8,065 bases of DNA from Solobacterium sp. (GTDB lineage: Bacteria; Bacillota_I; Bacilli_A; Erysipelotrichales; Erysipelotrichaceae), in the NCBI GenBank assembly GCA_017543005.1, contig JAFWEA010000046.1, forward strand, positions 1 to 8,065, written 5' to 3'. The notes below the pieces were generated by a model. It was not told the origin of the DNA and did no database searches. It was given only the letters and a program-made list of their open reading frames with translations. The translations under genes were made by a program, and so were the position numbers. Positions 1 to 5,850 of the stretch are shown here, one piece after another; within the stretch, counting starts at the first letter, position 1; each line of letters starts with the position of its first letter.

Positions 1-569
1 GGATACGGATTGTGCGCGGATTCCGGCAGCGCGCCGCCCTGCAGTTCCTGCACGGCATACGTGGGCAGGGACGCGGTATAGGCATTGGCAAATGAACTCC
101 CGCTGTACGGAACGATATCATCTACCTTGAAGCCGTAATAATTGTTGACGCTGCCGTCTGAACGCCAGTAGAACCACAGATCGGAAGTGGGAAGGTTGAC
201 CGATGACGGGAATGTGCCTGTATAGGTCGTGCTGGTCACATAGATCGTCCCGTTCAGACGATAGTAGATCCTGAGGTAGTCCCAGCCGCTCTCTGACCGG
301 GATGAAGGATTGAACTTCACCGTGACCGGGCCGCTTACGCCCTTATCATACGAAGCGGTATACCCATCCGGCAGGTCCTCCTGTACGGTATATTCATATT
401 CTTCGCCGTTTTCATCCCAGACCTCGGCTGTAAACTCATACTTCCAGTCCTTGGAGGCATCCGTCTCTGTCTGCGCGATCTCCGTACCGTTCTGGTACAG
501 GTGCACGGTGATGGATGCCGGGCGGTTTTCCGGTGTATCCCCGGTCCAGATCTTGGTTCCCCGCAGAAC
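1..569 (-). repeat. Cna_B domain 4 with CUB-like insert, cut by window edge
   Basis: From residue 1648 to the edge. GTKIW with Lys1653, RPASITVHLY, DWKYEF, YTVQE with Glu1711 and LPDGY are followed by a CUB-like insert and a tail with YAVQEL (Glu1822) and LPESAHNPYP. The closing strand with the expected Asn lies beyond the window. It parallels Cna_B domain 2 in every element, 939 bases away. Confidence 0.83.
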
Positions 570-3500
570 CCTGCGTGTATACGTATTGTTGATGTTTACA
601 TAGCCTTCTGCCGGTTCGTTACTGGTTTCCGTACCGTTGCTGTAGGTTACCCGGTATCCTTCCGGGACATCCGCTTCCCGGACCGTGTAGACATACTCTT
701 CGTCGTTCTCGTCAAACCGCGGCAGCATGTTAAACGCATATGCCCAGTTGTCCGCGGCGGTCACTGCTTTTTCAGCATAGACCTCCCCGTTCTGCAGCAG
801 TTCCACAGTGATGGATGCCGGCCGGTTTTCCGGACGGTCCATGGCCCATGCCTTCTGCCCGCTGAGTGAAGTCACAACATATTCATTGTTGACCGTAAAG
901 TCCGGTCCGCTGTATTTCCACAGGATATTCTGTTCATTCGGATACGGGCTGTGCTCGGATTCCGGCAGATCGCTGCCCAGTTCCTGCACCGTATAGTTCG
1001 GCAGTCCGCTTGCCTGTGATGCACTGGCAAAATACGTGCCGGTATAATCGTCAATGGACGTGATCCTAAACCCGTAATACTGGTTGTCACTGTAACTGGT
1101 ATGCCAGTAGATCCAGAACTCGGATGTCGGCAGGTTGACGGTTGACGGGAACGTGGCCCCATAGGTGTTTGTACGATACAGCGTACCGTTCTGCCAGTAG
1201 TAGAACCGTACGTAATCATACCGGTTTGAATCGGTGCGGGAACGGGAATCGAAGCGGATTGTCACCGGATGATCAGGATCCCTTTCATAATTCTCCCGGT
1301 ATCCTTCCGGCACATCCTCGACGATGCTGTATTCATATTCCTCGACGTTTTCATCATAAATGTCCACGAGGAACTCATATTTCCAGTTCTTTGCCGCCGT
1401 GGTGGTTGTCTCGGCAATTTCCTCGCCGTTGCGGAGAAGATGCACGGTGATGCTGGCCGGACGATCGCTTGACTTGTCTCCGTCCCATCGCTTGACACCC
1501 CGCAGTCTCATGCGCTGATACGTATTCACCGCAGTCAGATACCCGGCTTCCGGCTCGGCGGAAACGTGGGTGGCGCCCTTGCCGTCTGTGTAGCTGACCT
1601 TATACCCGTCGGGGACTTCCGGTTCATATACGCTGTAGGCAACCAGTGAACCGTCATCGTTGTACTTCCACAGGTCCGTAAAGGTCCATGACCAGTCATT
1701 GTCTGCATTCAGGACAGCGCTGCCGGCGCTTTCCCCGTCCGCGAGCAGTTCCACGGTGACCGAAGCAGGCCTGAGATCTTCATAATCACTGTCCCATTCC
1801 TTATAGACAGCGACTTCGATCTGCTCGTTCATGGCAACCCGTGTGATGTTGCTCTGGATGCCTTCAATGAACGGAATCACGTTGTCATGTTCATCCAGCG
1901 CGTTCCATCTTGCCCAGGATCCGTTGTATGCCTTTTCTGTCTTTGTGTTGACCCCGTCTCCAGCTTCCGGGCTGTGCATCAGGATTTCCACCTGGGTGCT
2001 GTAATTCGCGTCCAGGACAGCCGGCTGGCCGTTCCTGTCCAGGAACTCGAACGCGAACGCCCGGATGTCGCCTGTATCCGTCCCGGCGGTATACGGCTGC
2101 CAGGAGTCATCCTCTGCCAGCGTTCCCGGGTCTTCCGACGGTGACCAGTACACATTGACGGTCCAGCCCTGGTTTTCCGCAAACGATGTATCCACACCCC
2201 GGATTGTGCCCTGCCAGTACGGGCTGCCGTCCGATGCGTGCTTCTTCGACCCGTCCGGGAAATAAGTCACGCCCTCACAGGTGTCATAAATCACCATGTT
2301 CGTGACTTTGGACATCCCTGTCCGCATCCGCAGGCGGTAACGGTAATCACTGTCGATGGAAGCGATTGCCTCCGTTGTCGTAAACGCTGTCTGGTCAGTC
2401 TCAACCGACTTGGTCAGACCCTGCAGGGAGGCCGAGTCATAGGAAACGCTGACGCTGACATCCCTTTTTGTCATGCGGTCGGTTTTACTGCCGTTCTCAT
2501 TCAGGTCATACACATCATTGTATGAACCATCCAGGGTGGTAATGTCTCCGGGGATGGTATCCGCATAGACGGAGTTTGTATAGTTCGTGCCGTAATCCTC
2601 CAGGGATTCATACGGCAGCGCATAACGGTATTCCACGCCGATCAGCCGCGAACTCCAGATGGTCTGCGTATTGTCCGTGTGGCTGGTGATGTAGAACGGA
2701 TGCTCCGACAGGTCGACATCCACGGTGATCTTTGTACGGTTTGTGCCGTTCCAGTTTCTCTCCACGGTGACTGTGAGGTTCTCACGGCAGAGATCTTCGA
2801 ACTCCTCCCAGCGGATTTCATTCAGGTTTTCATCACGGATCGTACTGTAACTGTCCTGATTGATCGGATTAAAGGTGCCGTCGGCCCACCAGCCCATTTC
2901 GTCATAGCCCAGTTCCATGCTTGCGGCAATCTCTTCCGGTGTGGACAGCAGTTCCATGCCCTCCGGCAGAAGGTCATAGAACAAGAAACCATGCAGCAGA
3001 TACGCCTTGTGGGCATTAGTCAGATAATCATCATGATATTCCGGATAATACATACGGCGGTTGCCGTATCCGGCCGCAATCTGGAATCTGCCGGTATAGC
3101 GCTTGTTTTCCGCTTCCTGCACAACTGTGCCCAGACGCTGCTTGCGGGCGGTCAGATAAGCCTGGAATTTCGGTACGTCATAGAACTGCCAGTGCACCCT
3201 GTCAGTGCCCCGCTGCAGGTAATGGTCATAGGTTTCCTGGTCAAAGGCAGCGATTTCCTGCTGGGTATAATCCGTCGCATAGGAATCGATACCCGGCTCA
3301 TTGAGCAGCACCATCTCACCGTTGACATCCTTCCAGATTTCCAGGTAGTCAAAATTATGCAGGAAGCCGTCACGGGGGATATCCTGGCGGTGGAATACCG
3401 TCGTACAGGTGATGGCATCCCCGGTTGCCGGGGTGAACCCTTCCTGGCAGTCATGCACAACAAACTTGAAGCCGACAACCGCATCCGCTTCGGTAAAGGT

Positions 3501-5510
3501 CCAGTTTGTTTTCAGACCGTTTCGGAAACTGTCAACCAGTTCATATTCCGTATCCGGTGATCCGGCCCTTCTGACCCACAGCTCACAGTCATACCGGTCG
3601 GTCTGGATGACGCTTCCGCTGGTATTGTGCAGCGCTGTCGGGGAATAGCGGATCGTTTCAAAATAGTAATCCTCGTCCGGCACCCGGCTGACATTCCCGT
3701 TCAGATCAGTGGAATATAGCAGGTCATCGCCGATTACCATGTCATAGGCAAAGCCCGGATAACGCACCGTCGGCCGCAGGTACCATGTCGCGGTATCGTA
3801 TTCATAATCATTCAGGATATCCTGATACCGCAGATCCCGCAGATATGTCCTCGTGTAATTATGCCCGTAATGGTAATAATTGCTGTTTGAATACATGTAG
3901 ACGTATTTGTCCACCCGGAATAAATCACCCTGGTATATAAACTCAAAATTGCTCAGGTCAAGACTGACTTCACCTGTGGCCAGCACCTCCATGTTCGAAC
4001 GGTCACCATACCTGCCGATCAGGTCTGCGGTATTGGTAATGTGCAGGTTCCCGTTTTCCTCGTTGTAGATTGACTTGGGATAACCGACATAGGCCATAAA
4101 GGAACCGTCGCCGGTTTCGAGCACAGGATGTCTGCCGTAGGGTTCGATCCTGTAGGTGATACCGTCTTCTCCCTGTTGACTGTACTGCGGCATCGGATTA
4201 TGGTTCCGGTCCAGGACAATGCACTCCTCCGGGAATGTATCAGTGATATAGGCCTCATAGGCACCGATCAGCGGGTATGCCGTGGATGGCCCCGGGATTG
4301 TGCCGAGGGCCTGCTGGTACCGCTGGACAAGATAGAAATACCACCCGGAGACAGTTCTGATCGAACGCGGGTTCGGGACAAAATCATACTTAACCCAGAT
4401 ATAATCATCAGCGTTTTCGCCGAGCAGTTCCATTGATTCGACGCGGGACGCGTTTTTATTCAAGGTATACTGCGTCCTGGTCCAGGGATGATCATAGAGG
4501 CGTTCATAATCAAACGTGATTTCCCCGCTTTCCGCAAGCACCATATTATCTGATGTTTCCTTCATTTCTGCCTGCAGGTCCGCACTCGTGGAATGTGTGC
4601 AGCTGTCCACATACAGTTCGTCCATCGGATAGTTGGAATCTGCCCGGTGGGCTTCATCGGAAAATTCACCCATCGGCGTCAGTGTATAGGTCAGGGTGAT
4701 TGTCCCTTCAAAATTCAGGTTTTCCTCAAAGTCCTTGTCATTGGTAAACTGATATACATCCGCGTTCTTGCCGTTGGCCAGGGTCCAGTCAAAGCCGCTG
4801 TGGGTGGCATCGTTGGCAGGTATGTCAACGGTCCAGTTCATGTGTGAACTGTTGGATGTATATGCCGAGCTGTTGCCGGAATTACCCTGCCCGGCCATCA
4901 GGTTCGGAATTGTCAACGTCAGATCACCAGGTCCGTAATCTTTATCCGAATTGGTATTGCGGTAGGTTATCTGGACCTTGATTGTCCTGGCCGGCAGAAT
5001 GTTCACGTGATCAGTCGTCGCGTTCCAGTCGATGTCGGTCAGTGCGGTATGTCCGTTATCCACACTGGAATCAAAGAAGACGATATCGAGGCTCCAGTTA
5101 TTGTCTTCGGCCCGCACATCTTCCTGCGTGTCCCCGTCCGCTTCTGTCTGCGCGGGTTCCGTGTCTTCGTTTTCAGTCTCCGACGCGTTTTCTGTTCCCC
5201 CGGTCAGGTCCGATTCAGCAGAAACACGCGCGGCTTCTTCCGGTTCTCCGGATACGGCCGGATCTGCCGGCTGTGCCGGTTCAGTCACTTCATCTTCCTG
5301 TGCATTTCCGTTTTCTTCTGTCAGTGCAGGTTCCGTATCTTCATCAGCGGGCGCAGGACTGCTTTCTGTCCCTGCGGATAACGCCGGTTCTGCCGACGGT
5401 TCCGTTCCTGGCGCTTCATCCTCCTGCGCAAAGGCTGTATGCTGTACAGGCTGTGACATGGCCAGCAGTCCGCTGAGCAGTAAAACTGTGATTTTTCGGA
5501 TGGTTTTCAT
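1..5510 (-). CDS. Giant secreted surface protein with Cna_B stalk and CUB-like inserts (C-terminus beyond window)
   Basis: One open frame of 1,836 codons starts at the ATG at 5508-5510 and reaches the left edge with no stop. The start is supported by GGAGG nine bases upstream and by a signal peptide directly after it. Order by residue: signal peptide 1-28; acidic Glu/Pro/Thr-rich linker 29 to about 136; unrecognised beta-rich region about 137-1230; Cna_B domains at 1231-1331, 1334-1544, 1548-1644 and from 1648 to the edge. The second and fourth Cna_B domains contain CUB-like inserts at about 1416-1489 and 1729-1800. Cna_B domains form rigid stalks, often locked by Lys-Asn isopeptide bonds, in Gram-positive adhesins, so this is probably a wall-anchored adhesin with its binding region at the N-terminus and its stalk at the C-terminus. 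The ligand cannot be told. A sortase motif would lie off the window. It is transcribed separately from nrdD upstream. Confidence 0.93.
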   Translation of the reverse strand, partial: MKTIRKITVLLLSGLLAMSQPVQHTAFAQEDEAPGTEPSAEPALSAGTESSPAPADEDTEPALTEENGNAQEDEVTEPAQPADPAVSGEPEEAARVSAESDLTGGTENASETENEDTEPAQTEADGDTQEDVRAEDNNWSLDIVFFDSSVDNGHTALTDIDWNATTDHVNILPARTIKVQITYRNTNSDKDYGPGDLTLTIPNLMAGQGNSGNSSAYTSNSSHMNWTVDIPANDATHSGFDWTLANGKNADVYQFTNDKDFEENLNFEGTITLTYTLTPMGEFSDEAHRADSNYPMDELYVDSCTHSTSADLQAEMKETSDNMVLAESGEITFDYERLYDHPWTRTQYTLNKNASRVESMELLGENADDYIWVKYDFVPNPRSIRTVSGWYFYLVQRYQQALGTIPGPSTAYPLIGAYEAYITDTFPEECIVLDRNHNPMPQYSQQGEDGITYRIEPYGRHPVLETGDGSFMAYVGYPKSIYNEENGNLHITNTADLIGRYGDRSNMEVLATGEVSLDLSNFEFIYQGDLFRVDKYVYMYSNSNYYHYGHNYTRTYLRDLRYQDILNDYEYDTATWYLRPTVRYPGFAYDMVIGDDLLYSTDLNGNVSRVPDEDYYFETIRYSPTALHNTSGSVIQTDRYDCELWVRRAGSPDTEYELVDSFRNGLKTNWTFTEADAVVGFKFVVHDCQEGFTPATGDAITCTTVFHRQDIPRDGFLHNFDYLEIWKDVNGEMVLLNEPGIDSYATDYTQQEIAAFDQETYDHYLQRGTDRVHWQFYDVPKFQAYLTARKQRLGTVVQEAENKRYTGRFQIAAGYGNRRMYYPEYHDDYLTNAHKAYLLHGFLFYDLLPEGMELLSTPEEIAASMELGYDEMGWWADGTFNPINQDSYSTIRDENLNEIRWEEFEDLCRENLTVTVERNWNGTNRTKITVDVDLSEHPFYITSHTDNTQTIWSSRLIGVEYRYALPYESLEDYGTNYTNSVYADTIPGDITTLDGSYNDVYDLNENGSKTDRMTKRDVSVSVSYDSASLQGLTKSVETDQTAFTTTEAIASIDSDYRYRLRMRTGMSKVTNMVIYDTCEGVTYFPDGSKKHASDGSPYWQGTIRGVDTSFAENQGWTVNVYWSPSEDPGTLAEDDSWQPYTAGTDTGDIRAFAFEFLDRNGQPAVLDANYSTQVEILMHSPEAGDGVNTKTEKAYNGSWARWNALDEHDNVIPFIEGIQSNITRVAMNEQIEVAVYKEWDSDYEDLRPASVTVELLADGESAGSAVLNADNDWSWTFTDLWKYNDDGSLVAYSVYEPEVPDGYKVSYTDGKGATHVSAEPEAGYLTAVNTYQRMRLRGVKRWDGDKSSDRPASITVHLLRNGEEIAETTTTAAKNWKYEFLVDIYDENVEEYEYSIVEDVPEGYRENYERDPDHPVTIRFDSRSRTDSNRYDYVRFYYWQNGTLYRTNTYGATFPSTVNLPTSEFWIYWHTSYSDNQYYGFRITSIDDYTGTYFASASQASGLPNYTVQELGSDLPESEHSPYPNEQNILWKYSGPDFTVNNEYVVTSLSGQKAWAMDRPENRPASITVELLQNGEVYAEKAVTAADNWAYAFNMLPRFDENDEEYVYTVREADVPEGYRVTYSNGTETSNEPAEGYVNINNTYTRRVLRGTKIWTGDTPENRPASITVHLYQNGTEIAQTETDASKDWKYEFTAEVWDENGEEYEYTVQEDLPDGYTASYDKGVSGPVTVKFNPSSRSESGWDYLRIYYRLNGTIYVTSTTYTGTFPSSVNLPTSDLWFYWRSDGSVNNYYGFKVDDIVPYSGSSFANAYTASLPTYAVQELQGGALPESAHNPY
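111..326 (-). other. CUB-like domain inserted in Cna_B domain 4
   Basis: Residues about 1729-1800 read VTVKFNPSSRSESG, WDYLRIYY, NGTIY, FPSSVNLPTSDLWFYW, RSDGSVNN, YYGFKV. This second copy is closer to the CUB pattern than the first, keeping an acidic residue before the (W/Y)DY strand and the SDGS turn before GF. In animal CUB domains the equivalent acidic residues bind calcium; whether they do here is not known. Confidence 0.6.
579..869 (-). repeat. Cna_B domain 3 of the surface protein
   Basis: Residues 1548-1644, a plain Cna_B domain of normal length: GQKAW with Lys1553, RPASITVELL, NWAYAFNMLP, YTVRE with Glu1612, VPEGY, and closing strand VNINNTY with Asn1642. All three isopeptide-bond positions are kept. 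It separates the two CUB-bearing Cna_B domains. Confidence 0.88.
940..1508 (-). repeat. Upstream copy of the 939-base Cna_B(CUB) repeat unit
   Basis: This stretch aligns with 1-569 at a constant offset of 939 bases (313 codons). Matching blocks include GGATACGG followed by GATTCCGGCAG at 940 versus 1, and CACGGTGATG at 1443 versus 504. The unit is a Cna_B(CUB) domain plus the neighbouring plain Cna_B domain. Plain and CUB-bearing domains also share a shorter repeat: ATGGATGCCGG at 511 and again at 811, offset 300. The pattern implies in-frame tandem duplication of stalk modules. Confidence 0.75.
1044..1265 (-). other. CUB-like domain inserted in Cna_B domain 2
   Basis: Residues about 1416-1489 read VTIRFDSRSRT, then RYDYVRFYY, NGTLY, a hydrophobic strand, FWIYWHTSYSDN and YYGFRI. 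This order (I.F.S, YDY..IY, an aromatic strand ending in S.D.S, GF.I) is that of CUB domains, although it is shorter than the usual 110 or so residues and has no cysteines. CUB domains are beta-sandwich binding modules, often calcium dependent. The family assignment rests on pattern recognition only. Confidence 0.6.
1518..1820 (-). repeat. Cna_B domain 1 of the surface protein
   Basis: Residues 1231-1331. The Cna_B signature is visible in order: VYKEW first strand with Lys1237, RPASVTVELL, a W.WTF core, YSVYE with Glu1296, VPDGY, and a last strand ending AVNTY with Asn1329. Lys, Glu and Asn occupy the positions that form and catalyse an internal isopeptide bond in known Cna_B domains, so this domain is probably cross-linked. 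It has no insert. Confidence 0.88.
1821..5102 (-). other. Unrecognised N-terminal adhesin-like region of the surface protein
   Basis: Residues about 137-1230 match no family I can name with confidence. The first part (about 139-300) has alternating beta-strand character, for example TIKVQITYRNTN, DLTLTIPNL and GTITLTYTLTP, which looks like an immunoglobulin-like or adhesin fold. A tyrosine-rich stretch follows at about 531-577, with 12 Tyr in about 48 residues. All seven cysteines seen in the protein fall here (C304, C430, C642, C688, C702, C908, C1078). I saw no thioester-domain signature and no membrane segment. Being distal to the Cna_B stalk, it is the likely ligand-binding head; that is inferred from layout only. 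Confidence 0.6.
5120..5171 (-). repeat. 52-base imperfect direct repeat, copy 2, in the acidic linker
   Basis: Encodes EDTEPAQTEADGDTQED, the partner of the copy at 5294-5345. The two copies are 174 bases (58 codons) apart, so the frame is preserved. Confidence 0.7.
5294..5345 (-). repeat. 52-base imperfect direct repeat, copy 1, in the acidic linker
   Basis: Encodes EDTEPALTEENGNAQED. Aligned without gaps to 5120-5171, about three quarters of the bases match (I count 13 mismatches in 52). Most changes keep the reading frame and the acidic character, which points to an old in-frame duplication. Confidence 0.7.
5427..5510 (-). other. Sec signal peptide of the surface protein
   Basis: Residues 1-28 start MKTIRK (three basic residues), followed by a hydrophobic core VLLLSGLLAM at 9-18. 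A short polar stretch then ends in the AxA-type site A26-F27-A28, and the mature chain would begin QEDE. No lipobox cysteine is present, so cleavage by signal peptidase I rather than lipoprotein processing is expected. There is no YSIRK/GxxS motif. This marks the protein as exported and fixes the start codon. Confidence 0.9.
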
Positions 5511-5519
5511 ATTGGTGTG

Positions 5520-5524
5520 CCTCC
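5520..5524 (-). promoter_or_regulatory. Ribosome binding site of the surface protein gene
   Basis: On the minus strand ACGGAGG is followed by nine bases and then ATG, a near-ideal Shine-Dalgarno match and spacing. It supports the chosen start. Confidence 0.85.
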
Positions 5525-5530
5525 GTGATC

Positions 5531-5560
5531 ATATCCGCCGTCAGGCAGCACGTCGGATAT
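5531..5560 (-). promoter_or_regulatory. Leader hairpin six bases upstream of the Shine-Dalgarno sequence
   Basis: ATATCCG at 5531-5537 pairs perfectly with CGGATAT at 5554-5560. After one mismatch three more pairs form (5539-5541 with 5550-5552), leaving an 8-base loop. There is no T-run after it, so it is not an intrinsic terminator. It could protect the mRNA 5' region or affect ribosome access; the role is inferred. Confidence 0.45.
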
Positions 5561-5563
5561 CTG

Positions 5564-5586
5564 TGCAATCCTGAATCAGGACTGCA
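5564..5586. promoter_or_regulatory. 23-base near-perfect palindrome, possible operator or short hairpin
   Basis: The half-sites are TGCA-A-TCCTGA and TCAGGA-C-TGCA around a single central A at 5575, so 10 of 11 half-site positions are symmetric. A related shorter palindrome, CTGAGTTCAG, lies at 5595-5604, and a TCCTG/CAGGA pair lies at 5608-5612 and 5624-5628. Such symmetry in DNA is typical of dimeric repressor sites, but no regulator can be named. Confidence 0.4.
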
Positions 5587-5662
5587 AAACCGGCCTGAGT
5601 TCAGCTGTCCTGCAATATTAAAACAGGAACCGGATTGTTCTGCCCAAGTCTATAAGAAAAAC

Positions 5663-5692
5663 TTTATATCTTTAGTTTATCATTGTTGTGTA
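5663..5692 (-). promoter_or_regulatory. Possible sigma-A promoter of the surface protein gene
   Basis: On the minus strand TACACA (5687-5692, four of six matches to TTGACA) is followed by 18 bases and TATAAA (5663-5668, five of six matches to TATAAT). It sits inside an AT-rich island (about 5640-5755), and A/T tracts upstream could act as an UP element. It would give a leader of roughly 145 bases carrying the palindromes. In DNA this AT-rich, other -10-like boxes such as TATAGA (about 5650) are equally possible. Confidence 0.3.
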
Positions 5693-5786
5693 TTTAAATA
5701 TTTTTTTATTTATGCTTTTTTATAAAAATAATTTATTCTTTGAATCGTGCCTGCCGGCAGAACAGCAGTAACGCATATGGGACAGC

Positions 5787-5823
5787 AAAAAAACAGACTC
5801 CGTTCCTGCCGGACGGAGTCTGT
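5787..5823 (-). terminator. Rho-independent terminator of nrdD
   Basis: Reading the minus strand, ACAGACTCCGT and ACGGAGTCTGT form a perfect 11-base-pair stem (5813-5823 with 5793-5803) around a 9-base loop, followed directly by seven T. It begins 27 bases after the nrdD stop codon. On the plus strand no comparable T-run follows, so it acts in the nrdD direction and separates nrdD from the surface protein gene. Confidence 0.92.
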
Positions 5824-5850
5824 CTTTGCGTGAGTTCTGATTGCGTATGT

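Larger units (their letters stand above)
879..1511 (-). repeat. Cna_B domain 2 with CUB-like insert
   Basis: Residues 1334-1544, about twice the length of a plain Cna_B domain. The first part is standard: GVKRW with Lys1340, RPASITVHLL, NWKYEF, YSIVE with Glu1398 and VPEGY. Where the last strand should come, a CUB-like domain (about 1416-1489) is inserted. A tail then follows with a second Glu-bearing strand (YTVQEL, Glu1510), LPESEHSPYPNE, ILWKYSG and the closing strand FTVNNEY with Asn1542. If the isopeptide bond forms, it joins residues on either side of the insert. Confidence 0.85.
5103..5426 (-). other. Acidic Glu/Pro/Thr/Ala-rich linker with internal duplication
   Basis: Residues 29 to about 136 are low complexity and strongly acidic, rich in Glu, Asp, Pro, Thr, Ala and Ser, with almost no aromatic or basic residues. 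The first tryptophan after it (W139, in NNWSLDIVFF) marks the beginning of folded sequence. Such segments just after the signal peptide are common in large Gram-positive surface proteins and are expected to be disordered. Two copies of an EDTEPA.TE...QED motif lie inside it (see the 52-base repeats). Confidence 0.8.
5511..5850. other. Intergenic region between nrdD and the surface protein gene
   Basis: A 340-base gap with no credible gene on either strand. From the nrdD side it holds the terminator (5787-5823), a perfect CTGCCGGCAG palindrome (5751-5760), an AT-rich island (about 5640-5755) with A/T runs, then a mixed-composition leader with several inverted repeats and the Shine-Dalgarno sequence. 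Confidence 0.8.

Noticed and set aside
1..1511. Spaced repeats that might suggest a CRISPR array
   Set aside because: The repeats are long, diverged, in frame and encode Cna_B protein modules; there are no short identical repeats with unique spacers.
3350..3460. Possible thioester adhesin domain around the closely spaced C688 and C702
   Set aside because: No Cys-Gln thioester signature with the expected TQ.A-type context is visible near these cysteines.
2679..3560. A 293-codon open frame on the plus strand
   Set aside because: It is antisense to the continuous surface protein frame, which has a signal peptide, ribosome site and recognisable domains. No family match is visible.
5531..5560. 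Leader hairpin as a transcription terminator or attenuator
   Set aside because: No T-run follows the stem on the minus strand or on the plus strand, so intrinsic termination is not supported.
4982..5574. Overlapping plus-strand frames rich in Ser, Arg and Cys over the signal peptide and linker region
   Set aside because: Low-complexity composition mirrors the repetitive Glu/Pro/Thr linker on the other strand; no credible start signal.
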